Origin: JALEFZ01 sp039817415
GTDB lineage: Bacteria; Bacteroidota; Bacteroidia; J057
Direction: 5' to 3'
Assembly (NCBI GenBank): GCA_039817415.1
Contig: JBCBVV010000011.1
Location: forward strand, 97,928 to 161,927
Length of the DNA stretch: 64,000 nucleotides
Shown: piece by piece, positions 24,706 to 33,104 of the stretch
Position numbering within the stretch: the first letter of the stretch is position 1
How the letters are laid out: every line of letters starts with the position of its first letter
Notes under the pieces: generated by a model
Told to the model about the DNA's origin: nothing
Database searches by the model: none
What the model saw: the letters and a program-made list of their open reading frames with translations, nothing else
Made by a program: the position numbers and the translations under genes

Positions 24706-25338
24706 TTATGGAATTTTATACTTCAAATCTCGAAGGTCATGGGTATAAAAATAGGCAAAATTGGATCCCATTTCTTCCCATTTTGCTTGGGTTTGGTGCT
24801 TGTCATATATCACATCTTCCCATGCAATCCTCATTTGTCTTGCACAAACCATAGGAGGAACCTGCCCGATTCCTGTTCCTAAACCTGGAATGGCTACACT
24901 TTGTACGACTTCGCTTACGGATTGCCCTGAGTCTAATGTCCCATGTTTCATTAACAATAGAATAGCTCTCATGGCGAGATAGACGTTGGGTGTTCGGTGA
25001 ATCGTCATGGGATGACGCATGGTAGGGGCAGAGATAAGATAGGGAAATTGGGCGTTGTCTGTCGGGACGATGTCGGCTTGGCCCACCAAGAGTTCTCCAT
25101 AGTACTTTGAGCGGATTTTTTCCTGCAATCTTTTTTCGATGTGCCAGCCCAAATGCTTGGAAATGGCAAAATCAATTCCTCCGTTCATATATCCATAGCT
25201 ATTGGCAGGGCTGACTATGGCATCACATCTTAGGTTGAAAATAGAGTCGTGATGAACTGAGACTTGCTCAATTCCTTCAAATACTGTTTCCCATGCTTGT
25301 TTTAATTCTTCATGCAGTGCTACAAGTTTGATGATCAT
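24706..25338 (-). CDS. macro-domain (ADP-ribose binding) protein
   Basis: Starting at 25338 (MIIKLVALHEELKQAWETVF) the protein has 210 residues; the open frame to 25419 overlaps dinB and looks spurious. SPANSYGYMNGGID at 43-56 and IPGLGTGIG at 150-158 are the ADP-ribose loops of the macro fold. GELLVGQADIVPT and LISAPTMRHP fit the tail-fibre-like bacterial branch. Macro domains bind or remove ADP-ribose from proteins or DNA. The gene follows dinB by 71 bp on the same strand, so it may share SOS-like control; a link with DNA ADP-ribosylation is inference. Confidence 0.85.
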   Translation of the reverse strand: MIIKLVALHEELKQAWETVFEGIEQVSVHHDSIFNLRCDAIVSPANSYGYMNGGIDFAISKHLGWHIEKRLQEKIRSKYYGELLVGQADIVPTDNAQFPYLISAPTMRHPMTIHRTPNVYLAMRAILLLMKHGTLDSGQSVSEVVQSVAIPGLGTGIGQVPPMVCARQMRIAWEDVIYDKHQTQAKWEEMGSNFAYFYTHDLRDLKYKIP

Positions 25339-25409
25339 ATAATATTTTCTTCTTGTTGCAATACGGGTAGGGAATGATTTAAGATTCAATAGGGTTATGA
25401 ATATTCCAC

Positions 25410-26549
25410 CTACTCCCATCCACTGGCCTTCCTCAAAATCTTCCCACCATGCTTCGCCTTGAGCGCATCCATTGCTTGGTACAGATCCACCTGTCGAGGC
25501 TGCTTCTCAAAAAGGGCTATCTGCGTTCCGCCTGGAACCAAATTACTGAGCCTTACTCCGATCAAACGAATGCGCAAACGTCGCTCATATAACTGTTCAA
25601 AGAGGGCCATGACTCGCTCTAGGATGTGTTCGTCGCTGGCAGTGTAGGAGATACGCTTTTGTTTGCTGACGGTATCAAAATTGGCATAGCGGAGTTTAAC
25701 GGTAACGCAGGCAGTGAGTTTACGTTCCTCGCGGAGCTTGAAGGTCAATTGTTCGACCATGCGAACCAATATCCGTTTCAGAGCTTGTACATCTGTTGTG
25801 TCCTGTGAGAAGGTACGCTCCTGCGACATGGATTTTCGTTCGGAGAAGGGTTCTACTGGGCGATTGTCTTCTCCTCGAGCTTTGCGATAAAGGCTTACAC
25901 CAGGTTTGCCAAACACCTTTTGTAAGACTGGCTTGGGGATCTGTCGAAGCTCTCTTACAGTACGTATGCCCATGTTGACCAGCTCTTGCGTGGTTTGTTT
26001 GCCGACAGAAGGGATTTTCCTTACCGAGAGAGGGGCAAGAAAATTTGAAACCTTAGGAAGGGGAATTTCGACCTTACCATTGGGCTTGACCTCGCCCGTA
26101 GCTACTTTGGAAACGAGTTTGTTGACCGACAAACCAAAGGAGAGCGGGAGGCCAGTCTCTTTATGAACCCGCTTGCTAATTTTATCTGCGTATTGCCAGC
26201 AACCATAGAATCGCTCCATGCCTGTCAGGTCGATATAGAATTCATCAATGGAAGCCTTTTCGAAAATAGGAGAGTCCTCTTGTATGATTTCCGTTACCAT
26301 GTGCGAGTAATCTGAATAGGAATCAAAATCCCCAGAGATGACAATGGCATGCGGACATAGTTTTCTCGCCATGCGCATGGGCATAGCTGAATGCACCCCA
26401 AAGCGCCTCGCCTCATAACTACAAGAGGATACTACCCCCCTGTCTCCCGTTCCCCCAATGATCAGGGGCTTTCCCTCCAGCCTGTTGTCCTTCAGACGCT
26501 CTACGGATACAAAAAAAGCATCCAGATCCAGGTGCAAAATTGATCTCAT
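25410..26549 (-). CDS. dinB: Y-family DNA polymerase IV (DinB)
   Basis: The 379-residue protein begins MRSILHLDLDAFFVSVE, with catalytic Asp8 (and Asp10) and the later acidic pair in KASIDEFYIDL (Asp102, Glu103). YEARRFGVHSAMPMRMARKLCP and IPSVGKQTTQELVNMGI (helix-hairpin-helix) complete the Pol IV pattern. TQIALFEKQ near the C-terminus contains the beta-clamp motif QxxLF. It copies damaged DNA with low fidelity. It is divergent from a DnaE-type polymerase, which suggests a mutagenesis locus, and a 17-bp palindrome lies 6 bp upstream of its start. Confidence 0.95.
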   Translation of the reverse strand: MRSILHLDLDAFFVSVERLKDNRLEGKPLIIGGTGDRGVVSSCSYEARRFGVHSAMPMRMARKLCPHAIVISGDFDSYSDYSHMVTEIIQEDSPIFEKASIDEFYIDLTGMERFYGCWQYADKISKRVHKETGLPLSFGLSVNKLVSKVATGEVKPNGKVEIPLPKVSNFLAPLSVRKIPSVGKQTTQELVNMGIRTVRELRQIPKPVLQKVFGKPGVSLYRKARGEDNRPVEPFSERKSMSQERTFSQDTTDVQALKRILVRMVEQLTFKLREERKLTACVTVKLRYANFDTVSKQKRISYTASDEHILERVMALFEQLYERRLRIRLIGVRLSNLVPGGTQIALFEKQPRQVDLYQAMDALKAKHGGKILRKASGWE

Positions 26550-26555
26550 GTTTTG

Positions 26556-26572
26556 ACAAATATGGTATTTGT
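26556..26572. promoter_or_regulatory. 17-bp dyad upstream of dinB
   Basis: ACAAATATGGTATTTGT has 7-bp perfect arms (ACAAATA / TATTTGT) around TGG. It lies 7-23 bp upstream of the dinB start codon, where a repressor would block initiation or translation. No LexA gene is nearby in the window. No second exact copy was seen in front of dnaE. Confidence 0.5.
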
Positions 26573-26823
26573 TGTGACTCCTTTGATGCCTGTCATTTGT
26601 CCTCTTGGATAGGTAAAAGAACGATAAGTATACGATTCTTTTGGCTAATTAATTTAGTCAATGAATCATTATACGCTAAAAATACTCAAATATTGTCTAT
26701 TTTTTTAGCAAAAAAGTTGATATTTTTGTCAGACAGTGAAACATTTTGCCATTTTTATTAGTAATTAATTGAAATTCATAAACTTGCAAAAATTGTAATT
26801 TTTTTCGCCTAAAGGATATCGAC

Positions 26824-26982
26824 ATGAGGATTTGGAAGAATGACAGGAACAGGCCCTACAGGCCAAGGCTGAAGGGGAGGAGTATGGTTCGGCGTAAGTC
26901 CATGTCTAGGATGGAAGCGCGTACCTGGGTAGGGGTTTATGGGATCAGTTGCAAACTGGTTCATATGCAAATGAAGGAGTAA
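26824..26982 (+). CDS. small basic ORF (52 aa) immediately upstream of dnaE
   Basis: An ATG at 26824 opens a frame of 52 codons ending with TAA at 26980-26982, one base before the dnaE start. It encodes a strongly basic peptide (10 Arg and 5 Lys, 3 acidic residues). Its last codons contain the strong ribosome site GAAGGAG (26973-26979), 4 nt from the dnaE ATG. It could be a coupled leader ORF or a small nucleic-acid binding protein. No similarity is recognised and the start has no clear ribosome site. Confidence 0.45.
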   Translation: MRIWKNDRNRPYRPRLKGRSMVRRKSMSRMEARTWVGVYGISCKLVHMQMKE

Positions 26983-26983
26983 C

Positions 26984-29926
26984 ATGTATATAAATTGTCA
27001 TACCTATTATAGCCTGCGTTATGGGACGCTGTCTGTGGAGGAGCTTGTTCGTTTGGCTCGGCAATACAACATCAGGAGTTTGGCCTTGACGGATATTCAC
27101 AATACCTCGGCCTGTTATGACTTCGTTAAAGCATGTCGGGCTGCAGATATAGATCCTGTTCTGGGCATGGAGTTTCGTAAGGACGATGAACTTCTGTATA
27201 TCGCATTGGCCCGTAACCTTAATGGCTTTCGGGAAATCAATACCTTTTACTCCAAATACGCTCATCAAAATCGCCCTTTTCCAGACTTACCGCCCTATTG
27301 GTCGGATGTCTACATCGTGTATCCCTGGGAAAGGAGAGATCAGGTGAGTCTGTCTGAGCGAGAGTTTCTGGGCATCAAGCCCTTCCAACTGCGTCAACTT
27401 CTTCGGTCGCGTTACCGCCATAGACAGGACCGCCTTGTGGTACATCAGCCCATTACCTTTGATGGAGCACTGGGACAGCACGTTCATCAATTGCTGCGCG
27501 CCATTGACCACAATACGCTGCTGGACAAACTCCTGCAAAAACAACAGGCAGGAGAAGATGAGCGCTTTGTAGAACCCTCACATTTGATGAAGGCCTTCGA
27601 GAGTTATCCCGCTATCGTGGCCAATACAGAGCGATTGCTAAGCGATTGTAGCTTCAACTTTGTCTTTGGGCAAAACCTCACCAAACAAGCCTACACAGGC
27701 TCCAAATACGATGACATGCTCTTGCTGGAAAAACTGGCAGAGGAAGGCATGATTCGTCGTTATGGGAAGTTCTCCCGAGAAGCTCAAAAGCGCATTGCCA
27801 ACGAATTGGAAATCATCGATCAACTGGATTTTAATGCCTATTTCTTGATTACCTGGGATTTTGTTCGCTATGGCAAGGCAAGGGGATTTTTTCATGTAGG
27901 GCGGGGGAGTGGTGCCAATAGCATCGTGGCCTATTGTCTAGGACTGACAGATGTAGACCCCATTGAGCTGGACCTTTATTTCGAGCGATTCCTCAATCCC
28001 AAACGAACCTCCCCGCCAGATTTTGACATTGATTACTCTTGGAAAGATCGGGATGATGTGCTGGATTATGTACTCAAGCGCTACCGAACCAGTCATGCGA
28101 CCTTACTGGCGACCTACAATACCTTCAAAGGAAGAAGTTCCATCCGCGAATTGGGGAAGGTATTCGGTTTGCCCAAGCGAGAGATTGATGTGTTGACGCG
28201 CCTTCAGCCTAACCAACGTCCGGTGGACGAGACTGCGCAACGTATTGTTCGCTATGCACAAATGATTGAAGGCTTTCCCAATCACTTGGGCATACATGCA
28301 GGAGGGGTATTGATTTCCGAATCACCCATTCACGCTTATACCGCAACGGACCTTCCCCCTAAGGGCTTTCCCATTTCGCATTTTGACATGTATGTGGCTG
28401 AGGATATTGGGTTGCACAAGTTTGATGTGCTGAGCCAAAGAGGATTGGGACATATCAAGGATGGGACTCAATTGGTTCTCAGCAATCGGAGCAAGCGAAT
28501 TGACATCCATCGGGTAGAGGAATTCAAGCGAGATCCCAAGGTGAGAGAGTTGCTTCGATCGGGGAGAACTATCGGTTGTTTCTACATCGAATCTCCAGCT
28601 ATGAGAGGGTTGATCCGCAAACTAGGCTGTGATAATTATCCCGTTTTGGTGGCCGCGAGTTCGGTGATCCGTCCGGGGGTGGCACGTTCGGGTATGATGC
28701 GCTCCTTTATCGAGCGACACAATGGAACCCCCTTCGAATATGCCCATCCCAAACTGGAAGAATTGTTGGGAGAGACCTATGGCATCATGGTCTACCAGGA
28801 AGATGTCTTGAAAGTAGTCCATGGTTTTGCTGGCTTAGATTTGGCGGAGGCGGATTTGCTGCGAAGGGCCATGAGTGGAAAAACCCGAGGGATACATGGA
28901 TTCGATGTGATGAAAGAAAAATTCATGCATGCCTGTAAAGAACAGGAATATCCTGATGAGGAAGTACAGGAAATTTGGCGGCAGATTGAGAGTTTTGCTG
29001 GCTATTCCTTTTCTAAAGCGCATTCTGCTTCTTTTGCGGTGGAGAGTTTTCAGAGTCTTTTCCTCAAGGCTTATTATCCTCTGGAGTTCATGGTGGCGGT
29101 GATCAACAACTTCGGAGGCTTTTACGCAACGGAATTTTATCTCCACGAGGCACGTATGCTGGGGGGAACGGTTCATCCTCCTTGTGTCAACAACAGTGAG
29201 CACCTGACCTCTCTGAAGGGAAAAGATATCTATCTGGGCTTTGTGCATGTCAAGGATCTGGAGAAGAAATTAGCCACATCCATTGAGCAAGAGCGCTACG
29301 AAAGGGGAGCCTTCAAAGATTTAGCAGATTTCCGTTTTCGGATGCGCCCCAGCGAAGAGCAGTTGACGATTCTGGTAAGGGTAGGGGCTTTTGCTTTTAC
29401 AGGGAAGAGCAAAAAAACGCTATTGTGGGAAGCCAAGCTCAAGGTGTATCAATCCAATGGATCAGGGCAAACGGAAACCCTCTTTGCGCCCGAATACCAG
29501 GACTTTCAGATTCCTGATTTGCCCCAGCACTTTGTAGAGGATGCCTATGATGAAATGGAATTATTGGGCTTCCCGCTTTGTTCTCCCTTTGACCTAGTCC
29601 CTCATCTGCCCCATACAGGAACTACCGCAGCACACTTCGCCGCTCATGTCAACAAGGTTGTTTGTATACCAGGCTATTTCATGTGTGCCAAAACAACGAG
29701 TACGGTTCGTGGAGACTATATGCAGTTTGCCAACTTCATTGATAGCGAAGGGGAAAACTTTGATGTAACGATCTTTCCGCAGGAACTCAAGCAATATCCT
29801 GTAATGGGACCAGGGATTTATATGATTACAGGCATGGTGGTAGAGGAATTTGGGCTGTATAGCCTGGAGATGATGCACATGAAGAAGCATCTCTATGCAA
29901 AAGACCCTCGATTGGGAGATAGTTAA
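26984..29926 (+). CDS. dnaE: DNA polymerase III alpha subunit (DnaE-type, second/mutagenesis-linked copy)
   Basis: The 980 residues start with a PHP domain (YSLRYGTLSVEELVRLARQY, ALTDIHN), then the palm with VGRGSGANSIVAYCLG (GRGSG at 307-311) and PPDFDIDYSW (Asp346, Asp348), followed by HLGIHAGGVLIS and GFAGLDLAEADLLRRAMSG. An OB-fold region lies at the C-terminus. It is shorter than replicative DnaE (usually 1100-1200). The PHP site is degenerate: NCH replaces the first HxH and TDIHN replaces TDHGN, so proofreading there is unlikely. Divergence from dinB fits an error-prone polymerase role. A strong Shine-Dalgarno (AAGGAG) precedes it. Confidence 0.93.
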   Translation: MYINCHTYYSLRYGTLSVEELVRLARQYNIRSLALTDIHNTSACYDFVKACRAADIDPVLGMEFRKDDELLYIALARNLNGFREINTFYSKYAHQNRPFPDLPPYWSDVYIVYPWERRDQVSLSEREFLGIKPFQLRQLLRSRYRHRQDRLVVHQPITFDGALGQHVHQLLRAIDHNTLLDKLLQKQQAGEDERFVEPSHLMKAFESYPAIVANTERLLSDCSFNFVFGQNLTKQAYTGSKYDDMLLLEKLAEEGMIRRYGKFSREAQKRIANELEIIDQLDFNAYFLITWDFVRYGKARGFFHVGRGSGANSIVAYCLGLTDVDPIELDLYFERFLNPKRTSPPDFDIDYSWKDRDDVLDYVLKRYRTSHATLLATYNTFKGRSSIRELGKVFGLPKREIDVLTRLQPNQRPVDETAQRIVRYAQMIEGFPNHLGIHAGGVLISESPIHAYTATDLPPKGFPISHFDMYVAEDIGLHKFDVLSQRGLGHIKDGTQLVLSNRSKRIDIHRVEEFKRDPKVRELLRSGRTIGCFYIESPAMRGLIRKLGCDNYPVLVAASSVIRPGVARSGMMRSFIERHNGTPFEYAHPKLEELLGETYGIMVYQEDVLKVVHGFAGLDLAEADLLRRAMSGKTRGIHGFDVMKEKFMHACKEQEYPDEEVQEIWRQIESFAGYSFSKAHSASFAVESFQSLFLKAYYPLEFMVAVINNFGGFYATEFYLHEARMLGGTVHPPCVNNSEHLTSLKGKDIYLGFVHVKDLEKKLATSIEQERYERGAFKDLADFRFRMRPSEEQLTILVRVGAFAFTGKSKKTLLWEAKLKVYQSNGSGQTETLFAPEYQDFQIPDLPQHFVEDAYDEMELLGFPLCSPFDLVPHLPHTGTTAAHFAAHVNKVVCIPGYFMCAKTTSTVRGDYMQFANFIDSEGENFDVTIFPQELKQYPVMGPGIYMITGMVVEEFGLYSLEMMHMKKHLYAKDPRLGDS

Positions 29927-30082
29927 GCGAATGGGGACTCCATTCCACCCAAATTATAAATCTTACACATTTCGTCATCCGAACTTTTTGGGGAGGATAT
30001 GCAAAAATCTGTATATTGTACCAATGGTTGTAAGAAATCGGCACCCTGACTGTTCGATTGTATTCACCATAGGGTTCCCGAT

Positions 30083-30940
30083 ATGTTTGAAACTGCTGTA
30101 ATCATCCAGGAGTTTATTGCCTGGTACAGGAAATTTGTTCGACAACACAAATTTCAACTTCCTCCCTTGACTCCTGAACAACATGCTCTCATCCAGCATG
30201 AGTGGGAGAAACGTACGCAGTTTGTTCCCAATGATACCTTCATTTTTGGTATTCCTTTCTACAATCCCGATGAGAATTTCATGATAGCTGGGACCGAAAA
30301 GTTCTTTGGCAACCAGGAAATGGGATTGGCTAAATTCCTTGAGTATGTCAGTCCCTCTGTCATGGGATGTTATGCCTTGATGGGGCAAGCCGTCTATGAA
30401 TTGGCTGCTCGCCCTGAGTTTCGGGCCCATGCTTCCAAGGGGCAGTTTTCGCAAAGGTCAGAAATCATTTTGCGACACTATGTAAGCGAAAAAGAATACA
30501 TGGTAACCCAGTTATCAGAGCCTATTCTTTTTGATGAAAGGGAGAATCTTCTTTTTCATATCAATACTTACCGCATTGGTAATGAGGCGAGTATGCAGGA
30601 TAAAGAGCGTTTTTTATCACGTGTCATACATGGACCATTGGAAGAGCATTCCCTTTTTACGAAAGCCTTGGTCGCCCAAGCGGGTATGATTCTATGGGAA
30701 AAATTTGGGATCAAGGAGCGAAAAGTGGCCATGGCTTATATCAGTTCCATTCGAAAGGATGAGAAGATCACCTCTGCCCAGATCGCAAGTATGACGGGTA
30801 GCAATCCAAGAGCCATTACAGCAGCTAACGAAAAAATCCTTAAAATCGGCAATACCTACTGCCCTTTCCAGACCTTTGCAACAGCCTATAAATTCCTTCA
30901 CTTTGCCTACAAAGTCGGTTTTTTCCCTGAGGATATGTAA
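30083..30940 (+). CDS. conserved protein, PAS/sensor-like with C-terminal HTH-like region
   Basis: The 285 residues have no signal peptide or membrane helix. The middle part (RSEIILRHYVSEKEYMV) recalls PAS-type sensors fused to LuxR-like DNA-binding ends in Bacteroidota. Near the C-terminus KITSAQIASMTGSNPRAIT resembles a helix-turn-helix with a recognition helix around NPRAITAANEKI. It is 156 bp downstream of dnaE on the same strand and could be a regulator of the locus. The assignment is weak and rests on pattern only. Confidence 0.5.
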   Translation: MFETAVIIQEFIAWYRKFVRQHKFQLPPLTPEQHALIQHEWEKRTQFVPNDTFIFGIPFYNPDENFMIAGTEKFFGNQEMGLAKFLEYVSPSVMGCYALMGQAVYELAARPEFRAHASKGQFSQRSEIILRHYVSEKEYMVTQLSEPILFDERENLLFHINTYRIGNEASMQDKERFLSRVIHGPLEEHSLFTKALVAQAGMILWEKFGIKERKVAMAYISSIRKDEKITSAQIASMTGSNPRAITAANEKILKIGNTYCPFQTFATAYKFLHFAYKVGFFPEDM

Positions 30941-30952
30941 GGATTGATGAAA

Positions 30953-31055
30953 GATGTAAACTCGACCAACTTTACATCAAATCTTACAATTATTATGTTG
31001 AATTTGTCTAGGTATCTAGGGAATCCAATTTATTTACACTGCGCAACCGTGTAAA
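30953..31055. other. two inverted repeats sharing TGTAAA/TTTACA halves
   Basis: GATGTAAA (30953-30960) pairs with TTTACATC (30971-30978), and further on TTTACAC (31033-31039) pairs with GTGTAAA (31049-31055). Both sets are built from the hexamer TGTAAA and its complement, in opposite order. They may be hairpins after the sensor-like gene or paired binding sites for one regulator. No long T-run follows either. Confidence 0.45.
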
Positions 31056-31091
31056 AAACACAAGTCCATGATTAGCACAATCGTGGAATAG

Positions 31092-31129
31092 GGAGTGTGT
31101 TTCTGAGACAGAGGCATACTCCTTTTTTT
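31092..31129 (+). terminator. intrinsic terminator
   Basis: GGAGTGTG (31092-31099) pairs with CATACTCC (31115-31122) through seven Watson-Crick pairs and one G-T, and TCTG-AGA-CAGA adds an inner stem. TTTTTTTATT follows at once. It ends the plus-strand unit that includes the gene at 30083-30940. Confidence 0.8.
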
Positions 31130-31207
31130 ATTCAACCTAACATCAATCCACTTACTTGATCACACATCCACTTTTTTGTATATTATTTATGCTAATGGAT
31201 TGAATGT

Positions 31208-31915
31208 ATGAAGAAGCTGCATGCCGATTGGTTTTTAGAGGGGCAACTGGATTTCGAATACAAGAAATATGTGTTGCTGGCTTATTTGCAGGAAGTGAGT
31301 AAGGAATTTGCCCAATATAAATTATATCCCTCTCTGGCGGATTTGATTTTCCACTATCGCAACCTCCATTCCTATCAGGAAAACAAAGATAACCTCCGTC
31401 AACAATTCCCTAACGAACTTAATCGAGACGAATTCCGCCAACTGCGCCTCAAAATGGAGGGGAAGCACGAGGATTCTGAAGAGTTGGGGGAGATCGATGA
31501 GATTGTGACCTATGCCATTCCAGAGATTACCCGAGAATTGAAAAAGGGAAAGGAGATCTATCAATGGGTAGATAGCAGCCTGGAGATTGAGCCCATTGGC
31601 ATTCTGCCCTTGTACAAGAAGGAAGGCTATCTGCTCCTACAGGTTCAGCCCGGAAAGGAGGTGGATGCCTTTGAGTACCAGATTGCTTTTTTTGAGAATA
31701 CCGATTCCAACTATTACGGAATCTCATTTTCATGGCTAACGAACTTCCGATATAGCATCGCCAATACCTACGAAAGCATGAAGATGAGTCTGATCAAGGA
31801 GCATAAGAAATATCCTAATCCAGCGACTTATCTGTTAATGGCAGCAAGACCCTTCCCAGATAAAGAGGCCTTAATTCCTATCGCCAAGCGGAAGATGTTG
31901 GCGTATTTGAAGTGA
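31208..31915 (+). CDS. conserved cytoplasmic protein of unknown function
   Basis: The 235-residue protein starts MKKLHADWFLEGQLDFEYKK and continues with helix-rich charged segments such as LYPSLADLIFHYRNLHSYQE and IVTYAIPEITRELKKGKEIY. I recall similar unnamed proteins across Bacteroidota, but no domain can be given. It lies after a terminator, so it probably has its own promoter, and it ends at the stop codon of the convergent TonB-like gene with no gap. Function unknown. Confidence 0.72.
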   Translation: MKKLHADWFLEGQLDFEYKKYVLLAYLQEVSKEFAQYKLYPSLADLIFHYRNLHSYQENKDNLRQQFPNELNRDEFRQLRLKMEGKHEDSEELGEIDEIVTYAIPEITRELKKGKEIYQWVDSSLEIEPIGILPLYKKEGYLLLQVQPGKEVDAFEYQIAFFENTDSNYYGISFSWLTNFRYSIANTYESMKMSLIKEHKKYPNPATYLLMAARPFPDKEALIPIAKRKMLAYLK

Positions 31916-32836
31916 TCAATCTCTCAGTTTAAAGGCAAAGGGAACGGATACCGCAAAGGGTCTCTTCTCACCATCTATGACCAATGGATCAAATCTCAAA
32001 TCCAGGGCATGCATCATCACAGCGCGATGAAAAAGCGGGCTATCCGAACAACAAAGCGTAAAAAAGGACGGTACGCCTTGGGTATCCACTAATAACTGAA
32101 CTTTTACCCTTCCCTGAATGCCTACATCTGCAGCTATGCGTGGATATCCGATTTTCTTTTTGACCTCATCTAGGTTAAGAGGCTTGCTGAAGTGTTGTTG
32201 GGTGGAATCATCAAACCAACCCTTTTCTGTGCCCTCATCTTTGAATCGCTCTAGTGGAGTGTAGGCGTAATCACCTGTGTCTGGTGAGGAATAAAAGGAC
32301 CTGCTTTGCTTGGTCAAAAGGGCTGTCAACTTACCATCTGGGCTCAACCATTTGATGGAGTCATTCTGCCAAACTGCCTTGACGTTTCCATCTGGATAAT
32401 AATAATAAAAGCCCCGTCCTGTACTATGATAAAATTTTGTGGACTGTAAGCTTCTATCCTCAGCGTAGTCATATGTCTCACGATAGGATTTTCTGTCTAC
32501 TTCCCAGCTGTGCTCTATTAATAAGCTATCCTTCGCATAGATTTTTTCTTCCATCCTCTGGCGCTGTTTTTTGGCATCCTTCTTCGTTGCATACCACCTT
32601 TTGCGTACCATATGGCCCTCCATGGTATAAATGGTCGCCAAAAAAGATTTCCCCTCCTTTTCTATGGTGCGATAGTAATGATCTGTCTTGGAAAATTTGC
32701 CATAAAAATACCTTGTACTTGCCTCTTTCTTATCTACATGTCGGAAGTATTGATCAAGTCGGTAAGTTTTTTGCGCAGAGACCATGGAAGAAAGCATGAG
32801 GAAGGCCACGAGCCATGCAAGGGATTGGGTATTCAT
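31916..32836 (-). CDS. TonB C-terminal-domain protein with MORN-like repeats
   Basis: The start at 32836 (MNTQSLAWLVAFLMLSSMVSAQ) gives a signal peptide; the longer frame to 32893 does not. The middle has YYPDGNVKAVW-like MORN segments (GRGFYYYYPDGNVKAVW), and the last 90 residues contain YPRIAADVGIQGRVKVQLLV and FFTLCCSDSPLFHRAVMMHA, the TonB energy-transducer C-terminal fold. Exported proteins with this fold may contact outer-membrane receptors or act as periplasmic binding domains. There is no N-terminal membrane anchor of the TonB type. Confidence 0.78.
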   Translation of the reverse strand: MNTQSLAWLVAFLMLSSMVSAQKTYRLDQYFRHVDKKEASTRYFYGKFSKTDHYYRTIEKEGKSFLATIYTMEGHMVRKRWYATKKDAKKQRQRMEEKIYAKDSLLIEHSWEVDRKSYRETYDYAEDRSLQSTKFYHSTGRGFYYYYPDGNVKAVWQNDSIKWLSPDGKLTALLTKQSRSFYSSPDTGDYAYTPLERFKDEGTEKGWFDDSTQQHFSKPLNLDEVKKKIGYPRIAADVGIQGRVKVQLLVDTQGVPSFFTLCCSDSPLFHRAVMMHALDLRFDPLVIDGEKRPFAVSVPFAFKLRD

Positions 32837-32867
32837 ATGGGTTGGTAAAGTGTGTAAGTCCAAATAA

Positions 32868-33008
32868 TACAAAAGATTCCTCGCTGTTTTCAACTTAAAC
32901 CAAGGTCTAAATTTGTCGGGGAATTATACTCCTCCCCAGTGGGACCAATTGCATACAGAATTTTATCATCCTCGCTATTTCTATGGCTTTACGGCTAGGG
33001 TGAAATGA
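32868..33008 (+). pseudogene. 3' remnant of a TonB-dependent-receptor-like gene
   Basis: A plus-strand frame opens after a stop at 32865-32867 and reads LNLSGNYTPPQWDQLH then TEFYHPRYFYGFTARVK before TGA at 33006-33008. The segment with aromatic strand YHPRYFYGF close to the end is the usual tail of TonB-dependent receptors. It has no start and no upstream barrel; the 5' side overlaps the start region of the convergent TonB-like gene. A terminator stands 4 nt later in the same direction, supporting a former gene end. Tentative. Confidence 0.5.
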
Positions 33009-33012
33009 GGTT

Positions 33013-33050
33013 GAGCAGCTCCGATCATTTTCGGAGCTGCTCTTTTGTTT
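33013..33050 (+). terminator. 12-bp perfect intrinsic terminator on the plus strand
   Basis: GAGCAGCTCCGA (33013-33024) and TCGGAGCTGCTC (33031-33042) form a perfect stem with a 6-nt loop, followed by TTTTGTTT. No intact plus-strand gene precedes it; only the receptor-like remnant ends 4 nt before. It is thus the left-behind terminator of the lost gene. Confidence 0.88.
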
Positions 33051-33104
33051 ATGTATAAGTCAACCGCCATAGATGGCTTGTTTAAGCATGAAAGGAGGCC
33101 ACCC

